DNA from: Bordetella parapertussis
Lineage (GTDB): Bacteria > Pseudomonadota > Gammaproteobacteria > Burkholderiales > SG8-41
Direction: 5' to 3'
NCBI GenBank assembly: GCA_945864585.1
Contig: CAMBCF010000041.1
Span: 1 to 39,227, forward strand
DNA length: 39,227 nt
Part shown: positions 9,857 through 18,385 of the stretch, in pieces
Layout: each line of letters begins with the position of its first letter
Numbering within the stretch: the first letter of the stretch is position 1
Program-made: the position numbers and the translations under genes
The notes under the pieces: generated by a model
What the model was told of the DNA's origin: nothing
What the model saw: the letters and a program-made list of their open reading frames with translations, nothing else
Databases searched by the model: none

Positions 9857-11599
9857 TTGCGCACCTTGAATTCTCCGTCTGACGCGAATGGGCAGGCCTT
9901 AACCGATTTCTTACAGCAGTTGCTGGCGGGCGCGCAAAAACCGTTCACTCAGGGCGCTGGCCAGATCGATTCCAACGCCGTGCTGCAGCAACTGGCGGCA
10001 GACTACGCGCGCGATCCGGCGCGCTGGCAGGCGTTGAACCAGGCGTGGTATGAACAGCATCTGTCGTTGTGGGCGCGCATGGGCACACCGCAGCAAACGG
10101 AGGCTGACGCACCCCTGCGCGACCGCCGTTTTCGCGCACCTGAATGGCGCGAGCCTTATTTCAACTGGCTGTCGCAGTCCTATCTGATCACCGCGCAATG
10201 GCTGGACGCGGTGGCGGGCGGCGCCGCTCTTGAATCGCAGGACAAGAGACGGGCCGCGTTTCTGATGCGCCAATGGATAGACGCAGCCTCGCCCGCCAAT
10301 TACGGCTGGAGCAATCCCGAAGCGTTGAAGCTCGCTGCCGAAACCCAGGGCGTCAGCATTGCGCAAGGGTTGCAAAATCTGCGCGACGATATGCCCAAAG
10401 GCATGGTGTCGATGTGCGATGAACGCGCATTTGAGGTCGGACGCAATCTTGCGGCAACGCCGGGCGCAGTGGTGTTTGAAAACCCATTGATGCAGTTGAT
10501 CCAGTACCGGCCCACCACTGAAACCACCTATGAACGCCCGCTGTTGATGGTGCCGCCGTGTATCAACAAATTTTATGTGCTTGATTTACAACCTGAAACT
10601 TCTCTGGTGCGTTACGCGGTGGAACAGGGGCACACGGTGTTTATTGTGTCGTGGCGCAACGTTGGCGCGGACATGGGCAAGACCACCTGGGACGATTACG
10701 TCGAGCACGGCATGATCACCGCCATCGAAACCGCGCGCAAAATTTGCGGCGTAAAAAAAATCAATGCGCTGGGTTTTTGCGTCGGCGGCACGCTGCTGGC
10801 CTGCGCCATCGCGGTGCTGCGGGCACGGCGTAAAAACCCGGTGGCCAGCGTTTCGCTGCTCGCCACCATGCTCGATTATATTGATACCGGCGAGCTGTCG
10901 GTATTTATCGACGAAGCCTACGTGCAAAACCGCGAACGCGAGTTCGCCAACGGTGGCGTGCTGCATGGGCGCGAGCTCGCGATCACCTTTGCCAGCCTGC
11001 GCGCCAATGATCTGATCTGGAATTATGTGGTCAATAATTATCTCAAAGGCAAAACGCCGCCGTCGTTTGATCTGCTCTACTGGAACAGCGACAGCACCAA
11101 CCTTCCCGGTGCGATGTACGCGTGGTACGTGCGCAATACCTATCTTGAAAATAATTTGCGCGTGCCCGGCCGCGTCAAGATGTGCGGCAAGCCGCTCGAT
11201 CTCACACGCCTTGATTTGCCCTCGTATCTGATGGCAGCGCGCGAGGATCACATCGTGCCGTGGAAAACCGCCTATGCCAGCACGCAGATTCTGCAGGGCA
11301 AACAAACATTTGTGCTCTCCGCCAGCGGGCATATCGCTGGGGTGATCAATCCCGCGTCACGCGATAAACGCAATTACTGGATTGATGGCACGGCAAGTGC
11401 CGACGCTGAGGCATGGCTCGCCGGCGCGACATCGAAACCCGGCAGCTGGTGGAAACACTGGAGCGCGTGGCTTGCCCCGTACGCAGGCAAACGGATGACG
11501 GCACGCGCAACGCTGGGCGGCGCGGGTTACACCGAGATTGAGGCGGCGCCGGGGCGCTATGTGCGCGAAAAACCGGATGCGGTTGAGCGGGCGCCGTGA
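9857..11599 (+). CDS. phaC: Class I poly(3-hydroxyalkanoate) synthase PhaC
   Basis: Polymerises 3-hydroxyacyl-CoA, mainly 3-hydroxybutyryl-CoA, into intracellular polyester granules. The 580 residues show the N-terminal PhaC domain (about 75-240) and the alpha/beta-hydrolase core. The lipase-like box is GFCVGGT, with nucleophile C308. The other triad residues are D464 (AAREDHIVPW) and H492 (SASGHIAGV). The start is uncertain: TTG at 9857 comes immediately after an in-frame TGA, another TTG follows at 9866, and the first ATG (10078) is far inside the conserved domain. No strong ribosome site is visible, so a non-ATG start is very likely. A weak -10 (TAGAAT, 9828-9833) lies upstream. phaB follows 52 bp later; no phaA thiolase is in the window. 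Confidence 0.93.
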   Translation: MRTLNSPSDANGQALTDFLQQLLAGAQKPFTQGAGQIDSNAVLQQLAADYARDPARWQALNQAWYEQHLSLWARMGTPQQTEADAPLRDRRFRAPEWREPYFNWLSQSYLITAQWLDAVAGGAALESQDKRRAAFLMRQWIDAASPANYGWSNPEALKLAAETQGVSIAQGLQNLRDDMPKGMVSMCDERAFEVGRNLAATPGAVVFENPLMQLIQYRPTTETTYERPLLMVPPCINKFYVLDLQPETSLVRYAVEQGHTVFIVSWRNVGADMGKTTWDDYVEHGMITAIETARKICGVKKINALGFCVGGTLLACAIAVLRARRKNPVASVSLLATMLDYIDTGELSVFIDEAYVQNREREFANGGVLHGRELAITFASLRANDLIWNYVVNNYLKGKTPPSFDLLYWNSDSTNLPGAMYAWYVRNTYLENNLRVPGRVKMCGKPLDLTRLDLPSYLMAAREDHIVPWKTAYASTQILQGKQTFVLSASGHIAGVINPASRDKRNYWIDGTASADAEAWLAGATSKPGSWWKHWSAWLAPYAGKRMTARATLGGAGYTEIEAAPGRYVREKPDAVERAP

Positions 11600-11651
11600 G
11601 CTGGTAGCGATTTGTACTTATATTACATTTTTGTAGCGAGGAGATTGAGAA

Positions 11652-12395
11652 ATGACACAACGCATGGCAGTGGTCAGCGGCGGAATGGGCGGCTTGGGCG
11701 AAGCCATCTGCATCAAACTCGCGCGCATGGGCTACAAGGTCATTACGACCTGTTCGCCCGGCAACACCCGGCGCGAAACATGGCTGGGCGACATGAAAAA
11801 ACAGGGCTTTGATTTCAAGGCCTATGAAATCGACGTGGCCGACTTTGATTCGTGCCAGAAAGCCGTGACAAAAATTCAGTCCGAGTGCGGCCCCATCGAC
11901 GTGCTGGTAAATAATGCCGGCATCACCCGCGATACCACGTTTCGTAAAATGGACAAGGCGGCGTGGGACGCGGTGATGCACACCAATCTGGATTCTGTGT
12001 TCAATATGACCAAGCCGATTATCGACGGCATGGCCGAGCGCGGCTGGGGCCGCGTGATTAACGTGTCATCGGTGAACGGCCAAAAGGGCGCGTTCGGGCA
12101 GACCAATTATTCGGCGGCAAAAGCAGGCATGCACGGATTCACCAAGGCAGCCGCGCTGGAATACGCGCGCAAAGGCGTCACCGTCAACACCATTTCGCCG
12201 GGTTATATCGGCACCAAGATGGTAATGGCGATTCCGAAAGAGGTGCTCGACAGCAAAATCATTCCGCAGATTCCCATTGGGCGCTTGGGCAAGCCGGAAG
12301 AAGTCGCCGGGCTCGTCGCTTACCTGTGTTCAGATGAAGCAGCGTTTGTCACCGGCGCGAATATCGCGATTAATGGCGGACAGCATATGCAATAA
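11652..12395 (+). CDS. phaB: Acetoacetyl-CoA reductase PhaB
   Basis: A short-chain dehydrogenase that reduces acetoacetyl-CoA to (R)-3-hydroxybutyryl-CoA with NADPH, supplying monomer to PhaC. The 247 residues match the family length. The cofactor-binding glycine motif is SGGMGGLGEAI (about 9-19), followed by NNAG (87-90) and the catalytic residues S140, Y153 and K157 (NYSAAKAG). The start ATG at 11652 has a good GAGGAG at 11638-11643. It follows phaC on the same strand and is followed after 5 bp by a heptamer-built inverted repeat that separates it from phaR. Overall similarity to PhaB rather than to FabG is judged from the context and from sequence features such as VVSGGMGGLGE. Confidence 0.94.
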   Translation: MTQRMAVVSGGMGGLGEAICIKLARMGYKVITTCSPGNTRRETWLGDMKKQGFDFKAYEIDVADFDSCQKAVTKIQSECGPIDVLVNNAGITRDTTFRKMDKAAWDAVMHTNLDSVFNMTKPIIDGMAERGWGRVINVSSVNGQKGAFGQTNYSAAKAGMHGFTKAAALEYARKGVTVNTISPGYIGTKMVMAIPKEVLDSKIIPQIPIGRLGKPEEVAGLVAYLCSDEAAFVTGANIAINGGQHMQ

Positions 12396-12400
12396 AGGCA

Positions 12401-12536
12401 GTGTTGAGTGTTGATTTTTGAGTTTTGAGTTGAAATTTGCACGCTACGTACGGCTCGTCTAACTCAGCAGTTATCACTCAACACTCAACACTCAACACTC
12501 AACACTCAAAACGCAACACTCAAAACGCAACACTTG
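12401..12536. repeat. Inverted repeat built from 7-bp units between phaB and phaR
   Basis: The right arm (12475-12530) is eight consecutive heptamers: five CACTCAA, then AACGCAA, CACTCAA, AACGCAA. The left arm (12404-12431) is four heptamers of the complementary sense: TTGAGTG, TTGATTT, TTGAGTT, TTGAGTT. The arms can pair in several registers around a central stretch of about 43 bases. It starts 5-8 bp after the phaB stop. It may act as a transcript-end hairpin, but the T-run typical of an intrinsic terminator is absent. The rest of the gap (12541-12659) is AT-richer and presumably holds the phaR promoter, though I cannot place its elements confidently. Confidence 0.85.
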
Positions 12537-12659
12537 TTGTATTAGAGAACGCCGCAGCATAGACACAAGTATCTGATTTTAAATAATATTTCGACATCTC
12601 CTATTGCATCGCAGCACCTTTTCTGAAATAATGCGCCGTCTCTATCGTCGGGGTGCGTC

Positions 12660-13235
12660 ATGGCTCAACAATCGCGTCTGATCAAGAAATATCCGAACCG
12701 CCGTCTCTACGACACCGAGACCAGCGCCTACATCACGCTGGGTGATGTCAAAAAGCTGGTGCTCGATAACGTAGCGTTTCGCGTCGAAGAAGCCAAGTCC
12801 AAGGAAGACCTCACGCGCAGCATTCTGCTGCAAATCATTCTCGAAGAAGAAGCCGCCGGTGCGCCGATGTTCTCCAGCGATCTGCTGTCGCAGATCATCC
12901 GCTTTTACGGCAATGCGATGCAGGGCATGATGGGCAACTTCCTCGAAAAAAACGTACACACCTTCATGGATATACAAAAGCGCATGCAGGCGCAGTCGAG
13001 CCAGCTCTACGGCGCCAACCCCATGCTCAACACCGACGCGTGGAACGAATTCGTAAAAATGCAGGGCCCGGCGATTCAGGGCCTGATGGGCCGTTATCTC
13101 GAACAGAGCGCGAATGCCTTTGTCGAAATGCAGAATCAAATGCAAAACCAAACGCGCAATATGTTCGGCGGCTTTCCCTTTCCCGGCTTCGGTGGCGCTG
13201 CGCCGGGTAAAGACGGTGGCGAGAACAAGGGTTAG
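12660..13235 (+). CDS. phaR: Polyhydroxyalkanoate synthesis repressor PhaR
   Basis: A DNA-binding regulator that senses polyhydroxyalkanoate granules and represses phasin and its own gene in related bacteria. The 191 residues start with the highly conserved PhaR DNA-binding domain (RLIKKYPNRRLYDTETSAYI, about 6-25). Next comes the polymer-accumulation regulator domain with the LLSQIIRFYGNAMQGMMGNFLE segment, and a Met/Gln/Asn-rich tail (FVEMQNQMQNQTRNMFGGF). Start ATG at 12660. It lies downstream of phaC-phaB but is separated from them by the heptamer hairpin and 119 bp more, so it probably has its own promoter. No PhaR operator could be assigned confidently upstream. Confidence 0.94.
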   Translation: MAQQSRLIKKYPNRRLYDTETSAYITLGDVKKLVLDNVAFRVEEAKSKEDLTRSILLQIILEEEAAGAPMFSSDLLSQIIRFYGNAMQGMMGNFLEKNVHTFMDIQKRMQAQSSQLYGANPMLNTDAWNEFVKMQGPAIQGLMGRYLEQSANAFVEMQNQMQNQTRNMFGGFPFPGFGGAAPGKDGGENKG

Positions 13236-13253
13236 GGTCACTCACCTCAACAC

Positions 13254-14573
13254 ATGATCGCAAAAAAAGTCGGATTCGTTTCGCTAGGCTGCCCCAAGGC
13301 GCTGGTCGACTCCGAACGCATCCTTACGCAGTTACGCGCGGAAGGTTATGTAATCTCGCCCTCGTATAACGACGCCGATCTGGTGGTGGTCAACACCTGC
13401 GGCTTTATTGATTCCGCCATCGACGAATCGCTGGCTGCCATCGGCGAAGCGCTTGCCGAAAACGGCAAGGTCATCGTCACCGGCTGTCTCGGCGCCAAGG
13501 GCGATATCGTCAAAAAGACGCACCCGCGCGTGCTCGCCGTCACCGGCCCGCACGCCACCGATGAGGTGATGCGCGCAGTCCACAAGCATCTGCCGCACAA
13601 ACACAACCCGCACCTGGATCTGGTGCCACCCCCACGTGATATTGGTATCAAGCTCACGCCCGGGCATTACGCCTATCTCAAAATCGCCGAAGGCTGCAAT
13701 CACCGCTGCACGTTTTGCATTATTCCGTCGCTGCGCGGTGATCTGGTCAGCCGCCCCATCGGCGAAGTCATGCAGGAAGCCGATAACCTGGTCAAAGCCG
13801 GGGTGAAAGAACTGCTGGTGATTTCACAGGATACCAGCGCCTACGGCGTAGATATTAAATACCGTACCGGCTTTTGGGGCGGCAAACCGATCAAGACACG
13901 CATGACCGCTCTGGCGCAGGCACTGGGCGAACTCGGTGTGTGGGTACGGCTGCACTACGTGTATCCGTATCCGCACGTGGACGAGGTGATTCCGCTGATG
14001 GCCGCGGGCAAAATCCTGCCCTATCTCGACGTGCCGTTCCAGCACGCGAGTCCGCGCATCCTGAAGCTCATGAAGCGCCCGGCCAATAGCGAAAACACGC
14101 TGGCGCGCATCAAAGCCTGGCGTGCGATTTGCCCGGAGCTGACCATACGCAGCACCTTCATCGCCGGCTTTCCGGGCGAGACCGAAGCGGAGTTTGAAGC
14201 CTTGCTGGCGTTTCTTGAAGAAGCGCAACTGGATCGCGTGGGGTGCTTTGCTTATTCACCAGTCGCAGGCGCCACCGCCAACGCGCTGCCGAATCCGCTG
14301 CCGGTAGAAGTGCGCGAAGAGCGCCGCGCGCGCTTCATGCAAACCCAGGAAAAAATCAGCCAGCAGCGCCTTAAGAAAAAAGTCGGCTGCACGCTGACCG
14401 TGCTGGTCGACGGCAATGATGGCAAGAAAGCCGTCGCCCGCAGCAGCGCCGATGCGCCTGAAATCGACGGCAGCGTTTTCATCAGCAAGCCCGGTGCGAT
14501 CAAGCCCGGCGAGTTTGTGCAGGTCAAAATCACGCACGCGGACGCGCATGATCTTTATTCAAAACACATTTAA
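13254..14573 (+). CDS. rimO: Ribosomal protein uS12 methylthiotransferase RimO
   Basis: A radical-SAM enzyme that adds a methylthio group to a conserved aspartate of ribosomal protein S12 (D88 in E. coli). The 439 residues contain three parts. The N-terminal UPF0004 domain has auxiliary-cluster cysteines C13, C49 and C78. The radical-SAM core has the CxxxCxxC motif at C148, C152 and C155 ([12 protein letters not shown]). A C-terminal TRAM domain follows, about residues 375-439 (CTLTVLVDG to the end). The [16 protein letters not shown] segment and the RimO-type ISQDTSAYG motif separate it from MiaB. Start ATG at 13254, 18 bp after phaR on the same strand, so they may be co-transcribed. A DUF1232 gene follows 12 bp later. 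Confidence 0.96.
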   Translation: MIAKKVGFVSLGCPKALVDSERILTQLRAEGYVISPSYNDADLVVVNTCGFIDSAIDESLAAIGEALAENGKVIVTGCLGAKGDIVKKTHPRVLAVTGPHATDEVMRAVHKHLPHKHNPHLDLVPPPRDIGIKLTPGHYAYLKIAEGCNHRCTFCIIPSLRGDLVSRPIGEVMQEADNLVKAGVKELLVISQDTSAYGVDIKYRTGFWGGKPIKTRMTALAQALGELGVWVRLHYVYPYPHVDEVIPLMAAGKILPYLDVPFQHASPRILKLMKRPANSENTLARIKAWRAICPELTIRSTFIAGFPGETEAEFEALLAFLEEAQLDRVGCFAYSPVAGATANALPNPLPVEVREERRARFMQTQEKISQQRLKKKVGCTLTVLVDGNDGKKAVARSSADAPEIDGSVFISKPGAIKPGEFVQVKITHADAHDLYSKHI

Positions 14574-14585
14574 AAACAATAGTTT

Positions 14586-14966
14586 ATGCTAAAGCGGCTA
14601 TTGCTATGGGCAGAAAGGCTCAAAGCCGAAGCCGTAGCGCTGTGGTTTTGCTACCGCCATCCGCAAACCCCGCTGATCGCGAAAATTCTGGCGATCGCCG
14701 TCGTCGCCTACGCCTTCAGCCCGATTGATCTGATCCCCGATTTCATACCCGTGCTGGGCCTGCTCGACGATGCGCTATTGCTGCCCATCGGCATCTGGCT
14801 CACGCTGAAATTCATCCCTGTGCCATTACTAACCGAGTGCCGCGCCAAGGCCACGCAGTGGCTCGCCGAAAAACGCAGCCAGCCGCGTAACTGGTTCTCT
14901 GCGGCAATTATTCTCGCTTTGTGGATAGCCGCAGCATGGCTATGCTGGAAATGGTTTATCGCGTAA
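14586..14966 (+). CDS. DUF1232 (YkvA-like) membrane protein
   Basis: A small membrane protein of unknown function, 126 residues. The DUF1232 signature is plain: KILAIAVVAYAFSPIDLIPD followed by FIPVLGLLDDALLLPIGIWL, a hydrophobic hairpin around residues 35-80. A second hydrophobic segment (FSAAIILALWIAAAWLCWKW) forms the C-terminus. The start ATG at 14586 lies 12 bp after rimO, suggesting read-through from the rimO transcript. The following 112 bp (14967-15078) hold no gene that I can see. No function can be given beyond the family name. Confidence 0.85.
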   Translation: MLKRLLLWAERLKAEAVALWFCYRHPQTPLIAKILAIAVVAYAFSPIDLIPDFIPVLGLLDDALLLPIGIWLTLKFIPVPLLTECRAKATQWLAEKRSQPRNWFSAAIILALWIAAAWLCWKWFIA

Positions 14967-15074
14967 TCGCTGGCGGCTATGGGCAGTTTACCGCCTACCC
15001 GCCGAGAGCAATCGCGGCGGCGGCAGCGGGTTGGGGCGAATTTTCTGACGGCTACTTTGGCGAGAAAACATCCG

Positions 15075-15153
15075 TCCCTCACCCTAGCCCTCTCCCGGGG
15101 GGAGAGGGGATGGTCTTCCCTCTCCCCCCGGGAGAGGGACCGAGGGTGAGGGA
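15075..15153. repeat. G/C-rich nested palindrome at the 3' end of the helicase gene
   Basis: The outer arms TCCCTCACCCT (15075-15085) and AGGGTGAGGGA (15143-15153) are perfect 11-bp complements. Between them are two further hairpins of the same composition: CCCTCTCCC/GGGAGAGGG at 15088-15096 and 15100-15108, and a similar one at about 15118-15138. The structure can fold as a cloverleaf-like element. The helicase reading frame runs through it and stops inside the left arm. Similar CCCTCACCC/CCCTCTCCC repeats are, from general knowledge, common between proteobacterial genes. Confidence 0.85.
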
Positions 15154-17112
15154 GGATTTTGGAATCACTGCAGCAGGTGTAAGCGACGAGAAAAACCGCT
15201 CCACCTCCGCCAAATCCCGTGTGCGCTTCATCGGCGGCAGGCTGCGCCAGATGCGCTTGCCGTAGGGTTTATCCACCAGGCGCGGATCGCAAATCATCAA
15301 CACGCCGCGGTCGGTTTCGTCGCGGATCAAACGCCCCGCGCCCTGCTTCAGGGTAATTACCGCTTGCGGCACCTGATACTCCATGAAGGCATTGCGGCCT
15401 TCGCGATTCATTTTGTCGATGCGCGCAGCGAGCACCGGATCGTCGGGAGGCGAAAACGGCAGGCGGTCAATCACCACCACCGACAGTGCTTCACCGCGCA
15501 CATCGACGCCCTCCCAAAAACTTTGGCTGGCCACCAGCACGGCGTTGCCCAATGCGCGAAATCGATCCAGCAACTCGGTGCGCGAACCTTCGCCCTGTAG
15601 CAGCACCGGATAATCGAGCCCGCGCGCCTTGAACTCGTCACGCACCAATTCACACGCCTCACGCATCGCACGCAGGCTGGTAAACAGCAGAAACGCCCTG
15701 CCCTCGCTCGCCATCAACACCGGCAACGCGGCTTGCACCACCGCCGCGGTGTACTCGCGGGTGTTCGGATTGGGCATGTTCGCGGGCACATACAGCAGCG
15801 CCTGATGTTCAAAATCAAACGGACTCGCCCAGCTTGCGGTCTGCGCATCTTCCAAACCCAATTCGCCGCAGTAGTGCTTGAAATCGCCATTCACCGACAG
15901 CGTCGCCGAGGTAAACACCCAGGCGCGCGAGGTTTCGGTCACCTGCTTGCGAAAAATCTCCGCGATCGACAAGGGTGTGGCGTGCAGTTGCAGCGAATGG
16001 CCAAACAGCTCGATCCAGCGCACGAAGCCGTCGTCCTTGGCTCCATCGTAATTTCTCCAGCGTGCGATGGTCTGCGCTATTGCCTGCGCGCGGCTGCGGC
16101 AGTTTTCAAGGCCTTCGCTGCGCTCGGCTTGCGACTCCAGCAACACAAACAACGCCGACAATTTTGCGCAGGCATGGTCGAGCGCGCCGGTGAAATCACT
16201 ATCGTCATTGATCTGTTTGTGCGTCAGGCGGCCGTTGTCTTCATCGCGCGCCAGGCGTAAATCACGCGCCGCTTTATCCAGTGCCAGCGCGGCTTCGGGC
16301 AGCGCCGCGAAATCGCGCGCGCCGGCGATGCCCTCCATGCGGGAATCGCGCGCCAGATCCAGCAGCTGCGAGGTGGATACGCTCTCACCGAAAAACAGAC
16401 TCGCGGTCTCGGGCAACTGATGCGCTTCATCAAAAATAACGGTGTTGCATTTGGGCAGCAACTCAGCCACGCCTTCGTCGCGCAACGCCACGTCGGCAAA
16501 AAACAAATGGTGATTCACCACCACCACATCGGCCTCGAGCGCCTGCTTGCGCGCGCGCATCACAAAACATTTATCAAAGTGTTCGCAGTTGGAGCCCAGA
16601 CAATTGTCGCGCGTGGAGGTGACGTGCGACCACACCGCGGCACTCTCCGGCACCTCCGCCAGATCGGCCCGATCACCGCTTTGCGTGCGCCGCGCGAAGC
16701 TCGCGATCAGCTGCAGATAGCGAACATCTTCGCGCGTGGGCAAACGGCCATCGGCCTGCGTGTTGGCCAGATGATAGTGGCACACATAATTGGCGCGCCC
16801 CTTCAACAGCGCCACTGACACCGGCGCTTTCAGTGCCGCGCGCACGGTGGGTATGTCACGATCAAACAACTGATCCTGCAAATTCTTGGTGCCGGTGGAA
16901 ATGATCACCTTGCCGCCGGACAACAACGCCGGCGCCAGATAAGCGAAGGTCTTGCCTGTGCCCGTACCGGCTTCAGCAACTATAACTTGTTGTTTTTGAA
17001 TTGTTTTTTGTATAGCAAGCGCCATCTCAAGCTGGCCAGCGCGGGCGCGGAACTCGGCAACGACGGCGGCGAGAGGGCCTTCTGCGGAAAAAACTTTTTC
17101 GATTTCGGACAC
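15079..17112 (-). CDS. DinG/YoaA-type ATP-dependent Fe-S helicase
   Basis: A superfamily 2 helicase related to DinG/YoaA (XPD-like), expected to unwind damaged or structured DNA. Of its 677 residues, Walker A is EAGTGTGKT (47-55). The four cysteines that would bind a 4Fe-4S cluster are C111, C171, C176 and C182 (NCLGSNCEHFDKC). Walker B is DEAH (228-231). The C-terminal helicase domain includes QSFWEGVDVRGE and QGAGRLIRDETDRG. The start is GTG at 17112 (MSEIEKVF), the only sensible candidate before the conserved region. The last 24 residues (PSPGGRGKTIPSPPGRG and neighbours) are encoded by the nested palindromic repeat, so the natural C-terminus has probably been replaced or extended by repeat insertion. 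Confidence 0.93.
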   Translation of the reverse strand: MSEIEKVFSAEGPLAAVVAEFRARAGQLEMALAIQKTIQKQQVIVAEAGTGTGKTFAYLAPALLSGGKVIISTGTKNLQDQLFDRDIPTVRAALKAPVSVALLKGRANYVCHYHLANTQADGRLPTREDVRYLQLIASFARRTQSGDRADLAEVPESAAVWSHVTSTRDNCLGSNCEHFDKCFVMRARKQALEADVVVVNHHLFFADVALRDEGVAELLPKCNTVIFDEAHQLPETASLFFGESVSTSQLLDLARDSRMEGIAGARDFAALPEAALALDKAARDLRLARDEDNGRLTHKQINDDSDFTGALDHACAKLSALFVLLESQAERSEGLENCRSRAQAIAQTIARWRNYDGAKDDGFVRWIELFGHSLQLHATPLSIAEIFRKQVTETSRAWVFTSATLSVNGDFKHYCGELGLEDAQTASWASPFDFEHQALLYVPANMPNPNTREYTAAVVQAALPVLMASEGRAFLLFTSLRAMREACELVRDEFKARGLDYPVLLQGEGSRTELLDRFRALGNAVLVASQSFWEGVDVRGEALSVVVIDRLPFSPPDDPVLAARIDKMNREGRNAFMEYQVPQAVITLKQGAGRLIRDETDRGVLMICDPRLVDKPYGKRIWRSLPPMKRTRDLAEVERFFSSLTPAAVIPKSSLTLGPSPGGRGKTIPSPPGRGLG

Positions 17113-17122
17113 GGCGCGCAGT

Positions 17123-17245
17123 TTAGCGCGCGTCGAGCGGGCTGACTACACCGCGGCCCCCTTTATTCAAAACATGCGTGTAAATCATGGTGGTCTTGGC
17201 GAGCACCACCTGCACTTCCTCACGCGTTACCTGGAATTCAGTGTA
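17123..17245 (-). pseudogene. Remnant of an integron-type tyrosine integrase (IntI), internally deleted
   Basis: The gap between the helicase start and the mnmH stop contains about 40 codons with no start. They end in [20 protein letters not shown], then DAR and a stop at 17123-17125. This closely resembles the C-terminus of integron integrases; IntI1 reads [20 protein letters not shown]. It retains the catalytic tyrosine of the tyrosine recombinases. Just before it, FQVTREEVQVVLA resembles the segment LPVVLTPDEV of IntI, which lies some 180 residues upstream in the intact protein. So the middle has been deleted in frame, and the N-terminus is missing. No attI or attC site was recognised nearby. 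The identification rests on remembered family sequence. Confidence 0.7.
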
Positions 17246-17273
17246 GCCCGATGGTATCGCCGCTTAATAACGG

Positions 17274-18362
17274 TCAGCAGATTTTTAACAGCGTTTCCGC
17301 CAGGCGCAGAAAAGTGTTTGCGTGTGTATCGGTGACCGTAACCGCCGGCGCACGATCCAGCGCCGGATAGTGACGCGTGATGGCGCGCGTATACGACGGA
17401 TCGTAGTGACGTAGCAGCAGCACCTCGGTCAGTTCGTCCCAACGTTGTTCGCGGACCAGCGCGTTCCACTGCGTGATGACCTCGTGCCCATGCAAATCAA
17501 CCAGGCAATCCAGTTGCGCCGACAACAGCGCAGTATCCTGCATGAAGTGAGCGTAATCTTCCTTGAGTAACGCGACGCGTAGCGCGAGTGGGGCTTCCAG
17601 AACCAGCGGTGTGCCGGCCCACATCGCCGCGATCAAGGCTTCCGGCACGCGCAGTTTGCCGATTTTTTTGCTCTCGGATTCCACAAATACCGGCCGTGAC
17701 GCATCAAAGCCGCGCAGCTCATGCCACACCTGGCTTTCAAACAATTTTTGCGGCGGTTGTTGCGCGTTGGGTAAATTGCCGAGCACCGAGCCGCGATGTG
17801 CGGCGAGCGCTTCCAGATCCAGTACCTGAGCACCGGTGGCGCAGAGTGCGCTCAGTAAGCGGCTTTTGCCGGTGCCGGTCATGCCGCAAACCACACGCCA
17901 CATGAATTGGGCTGGCAGTACCGCCAAATCCCCAATCACCGCACGGCGATAGGCTTTATAGCCGCCATCCAGCTTTGCGCTGCGCCAGCCGATTTGCGTC
18001 AGCACATGCGCCAGCGCGCCGCTGCGCCCGCCGCCGCGCCAGCAATACACCAACGGACGCCAGTTGCGCGGCTTGTCCTGAAAACTTTGGCGCAAATGAC
18101 GCGCGATGTTTTCACTCACCAGAGCGGCGCCGGTTTTTTTGGCGTCGAACGCAGACACCTGCTTGTAAATGGCGCCGACTGCGGCGCGCTGCGCATCGTC
18201 CAGCACCGGGCGATTTATGGCGCCGGGGATATGATCATCGGCGAATTCGCTTGGCGAGCGCACGTCGATAATCTCGTCAAAGTCGGCCAGTTGTGCTACG
18301 GTTGCACCGATTGGGCCGCGCGAGTGCGCAGCAATGTCCGGATTTGGCTTGGCTGTTTTCAT
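17274..18362 (-). CDS. mnmH: tRNA 2-selenouridine synthase MnmH (SelU/YbbB)
   Basis: Converts 2-thiouridine at the tRNA wobble position to 2-selenouridine through a geranylated intermediate, using selenophosphate from SelD. Of its 362 residues, the N-terminal rhodanese domain has the active cysteine C107 in YCWRGGGRSGALAHVL. A P-loop domain follows, with GMTGTGKS at 160-167. The length matches the E. coli protein. Start ATG at 18362. It diverges from selD with only 23 bp between the start codons, a pairing that fits their shared selenium pathway. The two genes must share a very compact promoter region or use promoters inside each other. Confidence 0.95.
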   Translation of the reverse strand: MKTAKPNPDIAAHSRGPIGATVAQLADFDEIIDVRSPSEFADDHIPGAINRPVLDDAQRAAVGAIYKQVSAFDAKKTGAALVSENIARHLRQSFQDKPRNWRPLVYCWRGGGRSGALAHVLTQIGWRSAKLDGGYKAYRRAVIGDLAVLPAQFMWRVVCGMTGTGKSRLLSALCATGAQVLDLEALAAHRGSVLGNLPNAQQPPQKLFESQVWHELRGFDASRPVFVESESKKIGKLRVPEALIAAMWAGTPLVLEAPLALRVALLKEDYAHFMQDTALLSAQLDCLVDLHGHEVITQWNALVREQRWDELTEVLLLRHYDPSYTRAITRHYPALDRAPAVTVTDTHANTFLRLAETLLKIC

Positions 18363-18385
18363 TCACCCCTAGTTTACGTGAAATC

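Noticed and set aside
12475-12530. A CRISPR array
   Set aside because: The repeat unit is 7 bp with no spacers between units; it is a simple tandem array facing complementary units.
15079-17112. The DinG-like helicase as the Csf4 partner of the Csf3-like protein
   Set aside because: It has the full Fe-S DinG/YoaA architecture, lies 13 kb away on the other strand beside housekeeping genes, and is better explained as the ordinary chromosomal helicase.
17100-17280. An attC or attI site next to the integrase relic
   Set aside because: I could not find a convincing pair of GTTRRRY-type core sites with the expected symmetry.
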